DNA of 64,000 bases. Source: Cruorifilaria tuberocauda. Taxonomy: Eukaryota > Nematoda > Chromadorea > Rhabditida > Onchocercidae. Location: the NCBI GenBank assembly GCA_013365365.1, contig JABVXU010000280.1:1-64000 (forward strand). The letters run 5' to 3'. The translations under genes and the position numbers were made by a program. The notes beneath the pieces are model-generated. The model made no database searches and was not told the DNA's origin. It saw nothing but the letters and a program-made list of their open reading frames with translations. Every line of letters begins with the position of its first letter. Positions within the stretch are counted from its first letter, which is position 1. Below are positions 1 to 12,337 of the stretch, piece after piece.

Positions 1-352
1 TCACTATTACAGTTATTATCACTATTATCATTATTAATATAATTTCAATATAAAATATTTATTTATTATCGTGATTATTATCATTTTCACTATTACAGTT
101 ATTATCACTATTATCATTATTAATATAATTTCAATATAAAATATTTATTTATTATCGTGATTATTATCATTTTCACTATTACAGTTATTATCACTATTAT
201 CATTATTAATATAATTTCAATATAAAATATTTATTTGTTATCGTGATTATTATCATTTTCACTATTACCAGTTATTATTATTATTATTATCGTTATCAAT
301 ACAATATTAATATAAAATATTTATTATCGTTATTATTATCATTTTCACTATT
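1..352. repeat. 86-bp tandem repeat, about four copies
   Basis: The motif TCACTATTACAGTTATTATC begins at 1 and recurs at 87, 173 and, slightly diverged, at 259, which gives an exact 86-bp period. Copies 1 to 3 are nearly identical and copy 4 has lost bases and drifted. The unit is almost pure A/T with an ATT/ATC trinucleotide flavour and holds no credible coding frame. The array probably continues leftward beyond the window. Confidence 0.9.
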
Positions 353-910
353 ACTAGTTACTACTACCATTATTATTATTATTATCATTATCACTGTTTA
401 TTACTGTTTATTATTTATAACTTATTATAAATAATTTATTACTTATTACTTATCATTTTTACTTATTATTATTATTATTAAACCATCATTATTATTAATA
501 ATAATATTACTATTATTATTATTGCTATTATTGTTATTGCTATTGCTATTACCCTTGTTGCTATTATTATTATAATCATCATTTTTATTATTATTAATTA
601 CTATCATCACCGTTATCATCATTATTACCATGATTATTACTATTAACATCATTTTTCTACGTAAAAAAAAATAAAAATTGAATCGTATAATTGTCACTGT
701 TATTATTATTATTATTATTATTACCAACAATTATTATTAATAATAATGACAATTGTTATTATTACTATTACTATCATTGCTATTGCCATTACTGTTATCC
801 TTGTTACTATTTTTATTATTATCATGAACATGCCTATTACTATTAGTTACTGCCATGACCATTATCATAATTATTATCATGATTATTACTCTTATCATCA
901 TTGTTCCATG
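353..910. repeat. Degenerate ATT/ATC trinucleotide low-complexity block
   Basis: The sequence is built almost entirely of interrupted ATT, ATC and GTT triplets on the plus strand. The open frames across it encode only runs of Ile, Asn, Ser and Leu, as expected when a triplet repeat is read in frame, so I do not call a gene. Confidence 0.85.
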
Positions 911-3575
911 TAAAAAAACAAATAAAAATAGGAATGAATCTATCAAAAATAAAAAGCTAAAATTGAACAAAGACAAGAAAAGCATAGAAAAGATGAAAAA
1001 TTCTTTTTCATACTTTTTAGATGGAAAGGAATTTTTTGATGGATGAAATTATGATAACAACAAATAATATAATATTTTTCGACGACCTCGAAACGATGAC
1101 GAAAAAGATTTTTGTGAGAAAAAATAAGGAAAAAAAATGAAATGGTTGCTATTAAAATATCTAACAATCATTCTGCTAAAAAAATCAAAAAACAAAAAGC
1201 TGAAAAACGGAAAAACGGAAAAACGGAAAAAGTAAGAAACGACGAAAAGCATAATACGGATAATATAATATCTGTAATATGGATATAGTTTCAATTACTT
1301 TAAAAAAATTTTCACTTCCATACTTTTCTTTTTTCTTTCTCTTAAAATTTAAGGAAAAATTTTTTCAAATAGAAATGTTTTGTTTTTTTATTTCCTGCAT
1401 CATTTAAAATTTCAATTGAATCAATAAACAGGTTTTAAGATGAAATGAAATTTTATTTTATTTTAATGAAAAAGCGAGGCAAAAAAAAAACGACGACGTA
1501 ACCGTTTTTTTTTCCTTGAAATAGAAATTATGTTAATAAATCATGATAATTGATTAGAGAAAAATTGAAAGTATTAAATTTTACACATATGATATCATTA
1601 TTATTTTAGGATTTTTCAAGTTATGTGAACAATTAATTCATAAGATTGAAAAAGATTATTAGAATTTACATATAAGATATCATCATTATCATAGGATATC
1701 ATTATTATCATAAGGTTTTCAGGTCATGAAAGCAGTAAGTGAATAATTAATTTATAAAGTTGGAAAAGCTAGAAATCTCTCTAAAAATTGAACCATGAAA
1801 TTTCAAGCATAGTAGGTAGTTACTTTATCACTATCCTTGTATGAGAAGATAGTTAACTTTTTAAAAGTACAAAAAGGTTAATTAAAAAATTAATTAATTA
1901 TAATTAATTAAAGAACAATTAATTAAAAAAATTTGACTAATTTTCTTTTTCCTCTTACTGATAATTTTATAAAATAAAGTAAAATCAACTAATTGATAAG
2001 GTAAAATTAAGTAGTTAATTAAATTACATTAATTGATTACTGTCTTTTCAAACTGAAACTAAAAAAACCGAAATGATCATGAAATGCTAAATAATACTTG
2101 AAAGGTATCTTATCAAATGATATATATGATTAGGTGATAATGTTAAGTGATTAAGTGACATTAAGTGATGGTACTGGTAGCAATGATAAATTATAATTTA
2201 AGTGATTTCAAATTTAAAAGCTAAATTAAGTTTTTATTAAAAAATTGAATTTTTGATTTTTTTTTCATAATCTTGATGAAATAATATTATCGCTATAATT
2301 ATCTAAATATATTGGAATTCAGTTTGAATACGAATAATAGGAAATGATTCATGAAAAAAATAAGAACTCGATTCAATCTGCCGTATCTTGCAGTATTTTT
2401 TTTTCAATATTATATCGATATCATTAACAGTACAATAGTATCAACAATACTAGAGAGTAATAACATAAAAGTAAATGGGAATATTAGAGTATTAGATTTG
2501 ATTAATTAAATTATGCTAAAAAAGCAGTAATAGTAATGGCAGCAGTAAAAAATAGTAAAAAAGTAATAGTAATAGTAAAAAATAAATAAAGTAATAGAAG
2601 GTAAGTTACCAAACAATAGAAGACAGTTCAATAATTTAATTTGTTTTTAACATTATCTTTCATTTTTATCATTCAAATAATCACAAATCTAATAAATCAT
2701 AAATCAAATAATCACAAATTACAAAATCATTTTTCATCTTAATTTTTCTCATTCTATCATTATAATCATTTGTTACAGCAAAATTTTAGCAAAAAATTAC
2801 TTGAAATTCGAAAAAATTTTAATATTTGAAAAAAAAAATTCACAAATTCAATCTTATTTATTGAATTTTTTGGAGAATTTTAATCAAATTTGTCATTAAA
2901 TGATGAGGTTAATGATATGCAATAGCAATATTGATTAGTTTATATTTTATTTTCCTCTTCAATTCCTACACTATCGCTTTAAAATTCAAACATGTAATTA
3001 TCATTCCTTTTTTTTTTTTAAATATTTTTTTTTCAATCAAAAAAAAGAAAAAGATCCATTCAAATTGATTTATTGATTGTTCGATATTATCAGTTAGTTA
3101 TTATCATTTGTTATTTACACATCATCGCTAACTTTTCAAAATCTATCAAATGAACATTAGTAACAAATTAGTAACAAGGAATGGAAATTTAATTAATACT
3201 TTTTCATGAATTCAAAAAGTAATTCAAAAAATATTAGTTAGGAAAAAAAGTAGCGTGATAATGAGATCAAAGTTAGTTTTTTTTTTTAAATTAGTTATCA
3301 AGTGTAGGAAAAAAAATCATGATAATAATGATAAGAATTTTTAATCACGAAAAAAGAAAATTAATTTTTCTTTTTCATTATCTATTAATTGATTTCAAAT
3401 TCCTTTTAACGATTCATTCGATATTTTTAAAACTTTCCAAAATTAGTCCATGATTTGATTTAATTACCATTTTATGATTCGTTTCTACATCGTTATCAGT
3501 TCCATATCAGAATGTTATCTGGCACGATGAACAAAATCATTAATGATGAAATTATTGTCAATCACAAGATTCTCG
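911..3575. other. AT-rich intergenic DNA, no gene seen
   Basis: About 2.7 kb of A/T-dominated sequence with homopolymer runs and short ATCAT or TTAATTAA words. Short frames encode Phe, Lys, Ile and Asn-rich peptides with no domain, conserved motif or paired splice signals. I see nothing functional. Confidence 0.6.
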
Positions 3576-3582
3576 TATTAAA

Positions 3583-4060
3583 GACGCATACGTACACGTG
3601 AACATATACATACATACACGTGAACACATGCACACATACATACATACATACTTATATACAGGTAAACACACATACACACACATATACATACATATATATA
3701 TATATGCAAGTGAACACATACATACATACATACATTACATAGATACATATATACACATACATATACATACACGTGAACACATATATATACGTGAACACAT
3801 GTATACATATACACATACCTACCCACATACATACATACATACATACACATTACATACATACATATATACACACATACAAACATTACACAGATGCATACAT
3901 ACACATATATATACATATATGCATACATACAATACATATACGTGAACACCTACATACATGCACACATACCTACATACATATACACACACATATACTCACA
4001 TACACGCATGCACACATACATACATACATACATATACATACACACATTACATACATACGA
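3583..4060. repeat. (CATA)n-type microsatellite with ACGTGAACA interruptions
   Basis: Nearly 480 bp of imperfect CATA/TACA tetranucleotide repeat, interrupted at intervals by the word ACGTGAACA (near 3595, 3618, 3772, 3790 and 3940). Both strands stay open for long stretches because the repeat lacks stop codons, producing Tyr/Thr/His or Met/Tyr/Cys-rich frames that are not genes. Confidence 0.9.
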
Positions 4061-4468
4061 ATTTGCATTATCGATTGTCGTGAAAACTTGATGATATTCA
4101 ATCATTCTTATCATATCACTTATCATTATTAACATTTATCTATACTGATCTTCGCTTGACAATTGAATTGTTCAATCAATAAAACGAACTATTTGAAAAA
4201 AATATTCGAATTGCGATAAAAAAAGATTTTAATGATCGTAAATGAAGCGATCTTACTCTTATTTATAGCCGTTATCATTATTATCACTACTAAGAACATC
4301 GTTATCTCTATCATGTAATCATTATCATCATTAACAGTAACATTAGTACTCATTACTACTTATAATTATGATTAGCAACAGATAGAACGAAGGGTTGGTT
4401 GAATTAAAATACTTAATCTTGCAACATACGAGCTAATCTATTCATACTAAAGATTGAAACTCTTCTTC

Positions 4469-4471
4469 CTC

Positions 4472-4502
<31 letters not shown>

Positions 4503-4530
4503 CCCTGTACCTCTCTATCTCTTTTCCTTT
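4469..4530. repeat. (CT)n microsatellite
   Basis: A polypyrimidine run of CT dinucleotides with occasional CCC, ending in CCTTTCC words. It is an ordinary simple repeat. A second shorter CT run lies at about 4912 to 4943. Confidence 0.9.
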
Positions 4531-4989
4531 CCCTTTCCCTTTTCCTTTACTTTTTAGTGCATCTTTAATACGTTTCTTTATGGTGCTGTAAATAAAGAAA
4601 CGAACGATTAAATGCCCACCAATACATTTCTATTTTTTTTTTCCAAATGTATAATATCAAAAATGATATGGTGATATGGAACAGAAAAGAGTTAGCTGAT
4701 AAAGTTTAAGTTCAAAGATCGATTGGTAAATAGATCTATAAAGAGATAGGTAACATCAATTATACTTATATCGTTTTTTCAAAAATGATACGGTGATAAA
4801 AAAATAAGAGTTAATAAATTAAATAATTTAAAGATAGAACGGTAAATAGATAGGTATGGAAGTAAACAGGTAGGATAGGTAATCAAGTAGACAAGAAGTC
4901 AACAAAAATCCTTCTCTCTCTCTCTCTCCCTCTCTCTCCCTCTCCACCCATTTATCGAATTATTAATTCTAATGATGCTCCATGCATTT

Positions 4990-5330
4990 TAATATACATG
5001 CATATGTGCATATACGTGTATGTGCGTGTATGTGCGTGTATGTGTCTGTCTGTGTATGTGTGTATGTATACTTTAACATATGGATTGATGATTTTTTTCT
5101 TTTTATCCAAGGAATAATTTCAAAGAATTATCATTAGTTAGTCAATCAGCTGTACTTTTCCATCTATTTAAAATTTTTTTTCTTCAAAAAAAAAAAAATA
5201 GCAGCTATATAAACGTGTATGTGAATGCATGTACGTTTGTATGTTTGTATGTTTGCATGTATGTGATTGAATTTTTCATCATGCATTCTTTCATATGTAT
5301 GTGAATGTATATGTATGTAATGAATGTTAA
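4990..5330. repeat. (TG/TATG)n alternating purine-pyrimidine tracts
   Basis: Two patches, about 4995 to 5070 and 5208 to 5320, of GTGTATGTGCGTG-like sequence. They are mirror-strand relatives of the CATA repeat upstream. No coding potential is seen. Confidence 0.75.
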
Positions 5331-5687
5331 TGCATAAAAATAAATGAAATGAAATTTGACAGTTAAATTTTCCAAATAAAAATTATAATATAAAATTAAA
5401 AAGTTATGAGTTTCTCTCTCTTTCTCTCTTTCTCTTTCTTATCTTAATGATATTCATTCCTGTGCTTCCCTGTGTATTTTTCTCTCTATTGTTATTTTTT
5501 TCTTTTTTAAAATAAAAAGTAAGCTCTCTAAGTTTTTTTTTTTCTTCTTCCTTTACTTTTATCGATAATTTCCTTTTTTTGTTTCTTAATTTACTTTCAT
5601 GGATGAAAAGAGAAAAATGAATAATTTAATTTTAGGATTATAAAACCCTTAATGGTAAAATTTGAATTGAAATAATTAGTAGCAAAA

Positions 5688-5717
5688 TATCGATCGATCA
5701 ATCAATCAATCAATCAA
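5688..5717. repeat. (ATCA)n short tandem repeat
   Basis: A short run of CGATCGATCAATCAATCAATC type, about seven tetranucleotide units. Nothing else is noted. Confidence 0.8.
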
Positions 5718-5759
5718 ACCATTTGAGAAGCGATCGATCTATTGCGTGAAAACGAGATA

Positions 5760-6650
5760 AGATGATGGTGAAGAGTATGATTGATAGTGACTGGTAATTA
5801 GTGCTAGTGGTTGGTAGTCGTGCTAGTGGTGAATGGTGCTGGTGGTTGCTTGGTTGTGATGGTGGTAGTGGTAGATAGTGGTAGTTAACGATAGTTGATG
5901 ATGATGGCGGTAGTGATAGTCGCTGGTAATTGGTAATGGTATTAGTGGTGGTTGGTGGTGCTGGTTAGTGGCGATATTTGCTGGTGATATCAGTAATAGT
6001 TAGTGGTGCTGATGACTAATGGTTGATAGTGGTGATGCGGTTAGTGGTGATGTTTGGTGGTTGATCGTGCTGATAATGGTAATTAATGGTAGTTTGTAGT
6101 GATGGTTAATGGGGTCGTGGTTGGTGGTGCTTAGTAGTTAATGGCGGTGTTCAATAGTTTTGCTAGTAGTGTTACCAGAAGTAATAGTTAGTGATTAGTG
6201 AATTAGTGATGGCTGATGGTGGTGCTAGTGGTTGGTGGTTGGTGGTTGGTTGTGGTGGTGATGTCAATGGTGATTAGTGGCAGTGGTTAGTGATGATATT
6301 AGTGGTGCCGGTTGTGGTTGTTGATGGTTTAGCTGGTTGGTAGTTAGTTGTGGTGGTGATTAGTGACGGTGGTTAGTGATGATATTAGTGGTGCCGATTG
6401 TGGTTGTTGATGGTTAGCTGTCGTGGTACAGGTAGACAGTCGGTGGTAGTTGATGGTGCTGATGATTAGTAATGGTGTTTAGTGGTTGGTTGCGGTGGTA
6501 GTATTATCAGTAATGATAGTTAGTGATTAGTGAATTAGTGATGATTGTGGTGGTTAGCTATGGTGGTGTAGATGGTAGCCGATGGTAGTTGTTGGTGCAG
6601 ATGGTAGTTGTTGGTGCACATGGTTGTTGGGTGGAAATGGTTTGGAAGAA
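5760..6650 (+). repeat. Degenerate G/T-rich (TGG/TGA/AGT) minisatellite block
   Basis: About 890 bp in which the plus strand is dominated by TGG, TGA, AGT and GGT triplets and is very poor in cytosine. Words such as TTAGTGGT, GGTGGTGAT and TTGGTGGT recur without one fixed period. A longer internal duplication, including TAGTGATGATATTAGTGGTG, starts at about 6287 and again at about 6374. No frame looks coding. Strand-biased G runs could form G-rich secondary structure, but only GG and GGG runs occur. Confidence 0.8.
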
Positions 6651-6865
6651 TGAGGTGGAAATCAGATGAATGGTGCAATTGAATAGATGAATTTTTAGAC
6701 ACTCTGATAGGGTAGAAATGATTTTTTTTTTTTTAAATCAATGAAATTTCTCTTTTCTCTATGGTTTTTTTCACTCATTTATTCACTTAATTTTGATCAA
6801 TGATCAAAAATTTTGAGAAAAAAAAAATCAAAGAGAGAGGAACGAAAGAAATGGAAAAAAGAAGC

Positions 6866-6903
6866 ACTGAGAGAGAGAGAGAGGGGGAGAGAGAGAGAGA
6901 GAA
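6866..6903. repeat. (GA)n microsatellite
   Basis: A run of GAGAGAGAGAGAG interrupted by GGGG, polypurine on the plus strand. Confidence 0.85.
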
Positions 6904-7190
6904 AAAAACGGAAGGAAAAGTATGAAATTGTCAATGCTATGTTGAAATTAATTAATTTTACTTTTTAAAAATTTAGAAAAAATTTTTTCTCTTTTTTTTT
7001 CAATTTATTCTAAAATGGATAAATCGTTTTCAGCTTTTTTTTTCCTTTTAGAATTTATAACCAAAAAAAAAGAGGAAGAGAAGGAATTAGAGGTAGAAAA
7101 AAATTGTGATAGCGATAAAGAATTATCATATTATATCATAATATTAGGAAGTAGAAAGGGAGATTAGAGAAATATAATTGTAATAGAGAT

Positions 7191-7382
7191 AAAAAATCAT
7201 ATCATATCATATCATATCATGATGCTAGGCGATAGAAAGAAAATTCTTAATTGAATTTTCGATTGACTTTTTATTTTTCATGAATTTAGAACTAAAAAAA
7301 AAGGGAACAGAAGAAATCAGAAGAAGAACACAATTGTAATAGAGATAAGGAATTATCATATCATATCATATCATATCATAAT
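7191..7382. repeat. Two (ATCAT)n pentanucleotide runs inside a local duplication
   Basis: ATCAT units repeat at about 7195 to 7220 and 7352 to 7382. Both copies follow similar sequence (TGTAATAGAGATAA) and precede GATAGAAAGAAAATTCTT or GATAGAAGAAAATTTTTT plus AATTGAATTTTCGATTGA. A third weaker copy starts near 7108. This is a degenerate ~160-bp tandem duplication. Confidence 0.7.
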
Positions 7383-8129
7383 GCTCAAATAGGATAGAAG
7401 AAAATTTTTTAATTGAATTTTCGATTGAAATTACTTTCATGATTGAAATTGAATTTCAAAATTTAACTCTGCTAACTACTAGTAATTCTTAATTAAATTC
7501 GTTAGTAAAAATTTAATATTTACGTGTAACGCTTAAAATGAAACGTTCAATTATTTCACGTGCAAATTTCACGTGAAATCATTTACTTCATCAAAATTTT
7601 TATAGAACAAAGCCAATTTTAACTTATACTTATTAAATATTTCACGTTTACGCGAACTTTATCGTAGTTTATCTCAATACTAAAATGATAACGAAAGAAA
7701 GTAAGCTAACGAATAGCAATCAAAATAATTTTTGAAGTTAAAAACAATGAAAATTAATTCGGAGTAAAAAAAAAGAATGAAATATATTATTCACCCCATT
7801 TCATTTTGAAAGTAACGTGATCAACGTAAGCCAATTAACTTATACTTATTAAGAATTTCATATTTACTAGAAATAAACCGAGAATTAATTATAAATGAAA
7901 AAAAAAGTAACATATTCATCCTAGTGATCAAAAATATTTCATCTCATTTCAAAATTAACAATGATCAAGGTAAGGTAATCAACTTTTACTTAACTTAAAC
8001 TTATTCAGAATTTTATGTTTATCAGAAACAAAATTAAAATCGATCAAATCGATCAATGATCGATCAAGTTCGATTAAGTCTATTATTCAAATGTATTTGA
8101 TCAATTTTAATTTTAATTCTACTAACACC

Positions 8130-8628
8130 GATAAAATGAAAATGTGAATGTAACATGCTAACATCAATGATAATAATGATTAGTGATATGATAAGAATTG
8201 TCGTATAAATATGGATAATATGGAAATAGGTAGATGAAAAGCAGAAAACAACGATAATATTGATAGGAAATTTACAGTTATGATAAAGGATAGCTGATAA
8301 CAGTGATAAAGGAGGAAAGAGGAAGAGGAAAAAGGAATGGATTGATACTATCACTGATAATATGAAAATGTAAATGTAACATGCTAACAATGATTAATGA
8401 TATGATAAAGAATTGTTATTTAAAAATGCTTAACATGAAAATAGTATGAAAAGTAGCAAACAATGATAAAATTGAGAGGAAATTTAAAGATATGATAAAG
8501 GATAGCTGATAATAACTGATAATTTCACAGGGAATTTAAAAAGGTATAAGAAGAAAAGATAGCTGATGATAAAAATTGATAGAAAATTTAAAGATATGAT
8601 AAAGTAACAATAAAAGAGGAGGAGGAAA

Positions 8629-8640
<12 letters not shown>
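8130..8640. repeat. ~225-bp tandem duplication
   Basis: The segment starting near 8134 (ATGAAAATGTGAATGTAACATGCTAAC, then TGATATGATAAGAATTGT, then GATAAAGGATAGCTGATAA) is repeated from about 8362 with small changes, and a third partial copy of the last word begins near 8556. Open frames on the minus strand are hydrophobic low-complexity and are not called. Confidence 0.7.
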
Positions 8641-8668
<28 letters not shown>

Positions 8669-8672
8669 GGGG
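8630..8672. repeat. (GA)n microsatellite
   Basis: About 20 GA units with a few GGG interruptions. On the minus strand it reads as Ser/Leu repeats in open frames, which are artefacts of the repeat. Confidence 0.9.
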
Positions 8673-9300
8673 AATGAATTGATGGGGTATATATTTGAAG
8701 CCATGAACACATTGGCACAATTATTCATTATCAGTGAGCTATTTGGAATGGAACGTAGGAGCGAAAAACGAACGAATAATGATAAAACGTGGAAGAATCC
8801 AAAGAACAAAGTGCCATTTTGATGATTGGCCGTTTGCAGAAAATTGACAAATGAAAAGAAAGGGAAAGAGAAAAAAAGAAAAGTAACGAAATTTTAGGAT
8901 AAGCAAAAAAAGAAAAAACGGTGCATTTAATTTATATAAATTATAAATTATGTATAATTATATTAATAACTTATACTTACTCAGAATTTCACGTTTGTTG
9001 GAATTATATTAATATCTTATTACTAGAAACAAGAAAAAAAGAAAGGGGAAAAGAAAAAAAGAAAAGTAATGAAATTTAAGATAGGAAAAAAAAACGGTAT
9101 TAATAATAAATTACATATAATTACATTGATAACTTATCACGATTTCCGTTATATTAATAACTTATACTTAGTGAAATTATATTGATAACGTATAATTATA
9201 TTAATAACTTATACTTACTAAGAATTTCACGTTTACTGGAATTATATTAATAACGTTTGATGCTATTAATAACTTATGAAGAATTTCACGTTGGAAACAA

Positions 9301-10535
9301 AATTAGAATTGATCCAATATATTTTTGTATATTCACGAATTCAAATCAATATTTGATCGATTATTATTTTGCTACTAGTGTACACGCTAATAGAAATGAT
9401 AATAATGATTAGTCTGATATGATAGGAATTCGAGATTTAAGCTTTCTTAATTTTTCCTACATATGTAAATTAGCTTTTGTAAGTCTTTGCTTTTTTTTGG
9501 CTAATTAATTTTTTAATATACTTTTTTAAATCAAAAAAAGAAAATAACAACTTTTCGCCTCAACCTCACAGTTACTATCTGGAAATTTTGTAGGTATCTA
9601 TAAAAATGGATGAAATTTTTTTTAATAATTTTTAATTAATTAATTAGTTGGTAGAGATTAGAAGGAGAAGATTGAATGAAGTTATTTGAAGTGTGAATAA
9701 AAAATTTTAATTCAGAAATAACCAACCGATCACTATCATATCATTTTTATCATATAAGTGATTGAAAGAGGATTTTTTCTATTTTTATCGATATTTGTGT
9801 TTTAATTTATATCGATATTGATCAACCAATTAGCAATTTTAATTAATTTTGGGATAATAATTAGCATTTATCATGTTAGAAATCAATTACTGGTTAATAT
9901 GACCTTAATTTTCCAATAATCAATTTAAATTACTTTAATTAACATACAACGAAAGAAAATTAACTTATAATGAAAAGTTAGGAATGATATCTTATGAAAA
10001 GTAAAAACTTAACTTTTCACTCTTTTCTTGAAAATTATCATTTTTTTTAGATGCAAAATAAATTTTTTATTTTCAACTTTTAATTTATCAATTATTATCA
10101 TAATTTTTATAATTAATTTATCTTAATTGATATTGTAATTTTACAGTGATAAGCATTACATCATATATCATTTTACATTGCTAACGATATTGAGAATGGA
10201 TGAGAGATAACAAGTAATAAAACACTGAAATAATACCATGAATTTTAAAACGTGATAAAATCTATTAAACTAAATTGTAAATGGATCAACGAGAAATTCA
10301 GGTTTCAAAAAATTTTTAACTTTTTCAAATTAATCTTATTTCTGATAACTTATAAATATTAATGTTAAATCGGTTACAAAAGAAAAAGTATAAAATAATC
10401 TTTTACTTAAAAATCGATTGTACAAAAAAAAAAGCCTATCACTTTATTATCACTTAATTTTATTAATAAAAAATCATTAGTATGTGTCAATCAGTACTAA
10501 ACAATGGAAATTAAAATTGATTTTTACGTTTGACT
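9301..10535. other. AT-rich intergenic DNA, no gene seen
   Basis: Low-complexity A/T-rich sequence with TTAATTAATT words. No coding frame, RNA gene or clear repeat period was found. Confidence 0.6.
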
Positions 10536-10539
10536 TACG

Positions 10540-10995
10540 TGTACCTTATATACTAAAAGTGAAATTTTACAACTTCTTGTCCGGATGAAAATTAAATATG
10601 CAAACGAATAAGAGACGATTATCCTTAAATAAATTATTATTTAAAAACGTGTAAATGACGTACGTAAACTTACGAAATTAACCTATCTTACATATATGTT
10701 AAAAATGAAATTTCACAACTCTGGATGAAAACAATAAGTTAAATGTGCAAATGAATAAGAGACGATTATCCTTAAATTAATTACTGTTACAAAAAAACGT
10801 GTAAATGACGTACGTAAATTTACTTACGTGTACCACACATGCTAAAAGTGAGAGTTCACACTTCTAAAATAAAAATAAAATAAAATAAAAATGAAAATAA
10901 AAAATTAAAAGTGCAAATGAATAAGAAATGATTACCCTTAAATCAATTATTATTGCAAAAAAAACGTGTAAATGACGTACGTAAAATAAACAATA
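10540..10995 (+). repeat. ~150-bp direct repeat, three copies with ACGTGTAAATGACGTACGTAA core
   Basis: The core AACGTGTAAATGACGTACGT occurs at about 10648, 10796 and 10963. Each is preceded by GCAAA(T/C)GAATAAGA(G/A)A(C/T)GATTA(T/C)CCTTAAAT at about 10600, 10748 and 10915. The period is roughly 148 to 167 bp. The core contains the palindrome GACGTACGTC-like GACGTACGTA and resembles a tandem regulatory or satellite unit; no gene overlaps it. Confidence 0.8.
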
Positions 10996-11149
10996 AAATA
11001 AACGTTTCAAAATTTAATGCAATTAAAAAAATGACAATAATCACCTAATAATTCATTTTAACAAAAGATATGTCCTTTCTCAAAAAAAAAAAAAAAATTT
11101 CATTTCTCTTTCAAACGAAGTAGAAACTCGAGAGTGCAAAGAGAGTTAA

Positions 11150-11352
11150 AAAGAGAGAGAGAGAGTGAAACTGGTCCAGAGAAATAAAGTAACTTTTTTC
11201 TTTTAATTTTTGTCAGTTCATTAGACAAAAATCCACCGTAGGCACACATACATGCACACACACACACACACATGCACGCATGCACATACATGCAGCATAC
11301 ACGCACGGATGCACGCACGCATGCACGCATGAACGCACGAACGCACATGAAC
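11150..11352. repeat. Alternating purine-pyrimidine (CA/TG, GCACGCATGC) tract
   Basis: Sequence at about 11243 to 11350 alternates purine and pyrimidine nearly perfectly: CACACACAC followed by CATGCACGCATGCACATAC and GCACGCACGC words. This composition favours left-handed DNA. A GA run at 11152 to 11165 precedes it. Open frames are repeat artefacts. Confidence 0.7.
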
Positions 11353-12335
11353 GCTCTCGTAATGTATAAAAAGCGCACAAATTCGTTAAACCACTTTTGT
11401 CCGTCAATTTTTTTTTTCCTAAAAATCCGATGCACAAGCTGAGATCTGTTTTTTTTTGCTTTCTAGCAAGCCTAAGTCTTTTTTTTTTCATCCATTTTCA
11501 TCAAAAAATCAATCGATCAATCAAACAATCAATCAATCGCTCAATACGACAAATTAATAGTGTTTTTTGTGCGAAATTCGTAAATTTGAATCTCTATAAT
11601 TTAAAAATTATCAACAATTTTTTTGATTTTACAGATTTTATCATTTTTTTTTTTTTGAACTTGAATTTTTTTCATGATTTGTTTTTTTTGATCAACAACT
11701 GATAACATATCAGTAAATGTGATCAAATTGGGACACAATGTTTTGAACATCATTTTTACGTGTATCAATCAAGATTAATTTAAAACGAAAAAATTAATGT
11801 TATATAAAATTCTTAGCTAATAATTAATGCATTAAAAAAAAAAAGACGAAAAGAGAGAGAGAGAGGGAAAAAGGGAGGAAGAAAAAAAAAACTTAAAATA
11901 GGAAGGACATATCGATTGTAAAATACATCATCATCATCATTATTATTATTATTATCATTATCATCATCATCCTGCTGATGAAATGATATTATCGTATGGA
12001 AAAGCAATTTTCAGTTTTTCTTCATTGTTTTTTTTTTCGGAATAAAATTCGCTAAGCAATTTTTAAAATTTTATTCGAAGAATTGTTGCTAAATTTGATG
12101 ATTTTGATTGATGAATAATAAATTTAGAAAAGAAAAAAAAAAAAATTGCCATTTTCCATTATTGAAAAATTTCCATTACTCTTACTCTTATCAACTATAT
12201 TATAAATTCCTCTCAGTTATGAATTCCTTATCAATTAAAAAAATTTTAGAAATAAAAAAAAATTAATTAATACTTATAAATTATTTAAATTTGAATTTAA
12301 TCATGGGAAATATTCAGCATATATATATTATTAAT
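11353..12335. other. AT-rich intergenic DNA with short simple repeats
   Basis: Holds an (ATCA)n run near 11505 to 11545, a GA run near 11850 and an (ATC/ATT)n run near 11928 to 11970. No gene is supported. Confidence 0.6.
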
Positions 12336-12337
12336 AA

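Larger units (their letters stand above)
7610..9300 (+). repeat. Interspersed ~36-bp repeat family (AACTTATACTTACT...TTTCACGTTTACTGGAA)
   Basis: At least five recognisable copies of a ~36-bp element occur: near 7620, 7838, 7992, 8969 and 9207, plus a truncated copy near 9267. The shared words are AACTTATACTTA, AGAATTTCACGTTTA and a GGAA-type end. Spacing is irregular, so this is not a simple tandem array. Function is unknown. Confidence 0.7.

Noticed and set aside
3578..4135. Long open frames on both strands (Tyr/Thr/His-rich or Met/Tyr/Cys-rich)
   Set aside because: They are the in-frame reading of a CATA/TATG tetranucleotide repeat that lacks stop codons.
8484..8809. Hydrophobic Ser/Leu-rich minus-strand frames that resemble membrane proteins
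   Set aside because: Hydrophobicity comes from the GA/CT repeat and A/T bias. No start context, motif or splice support was found.
11100..11702. Cys/Val/Arg-rich minus frames and a Phe/Asn-rich plus frame
   Set aside because: They overlap CA/TG and ATCA simple repeats; composition is explained by the repeats.
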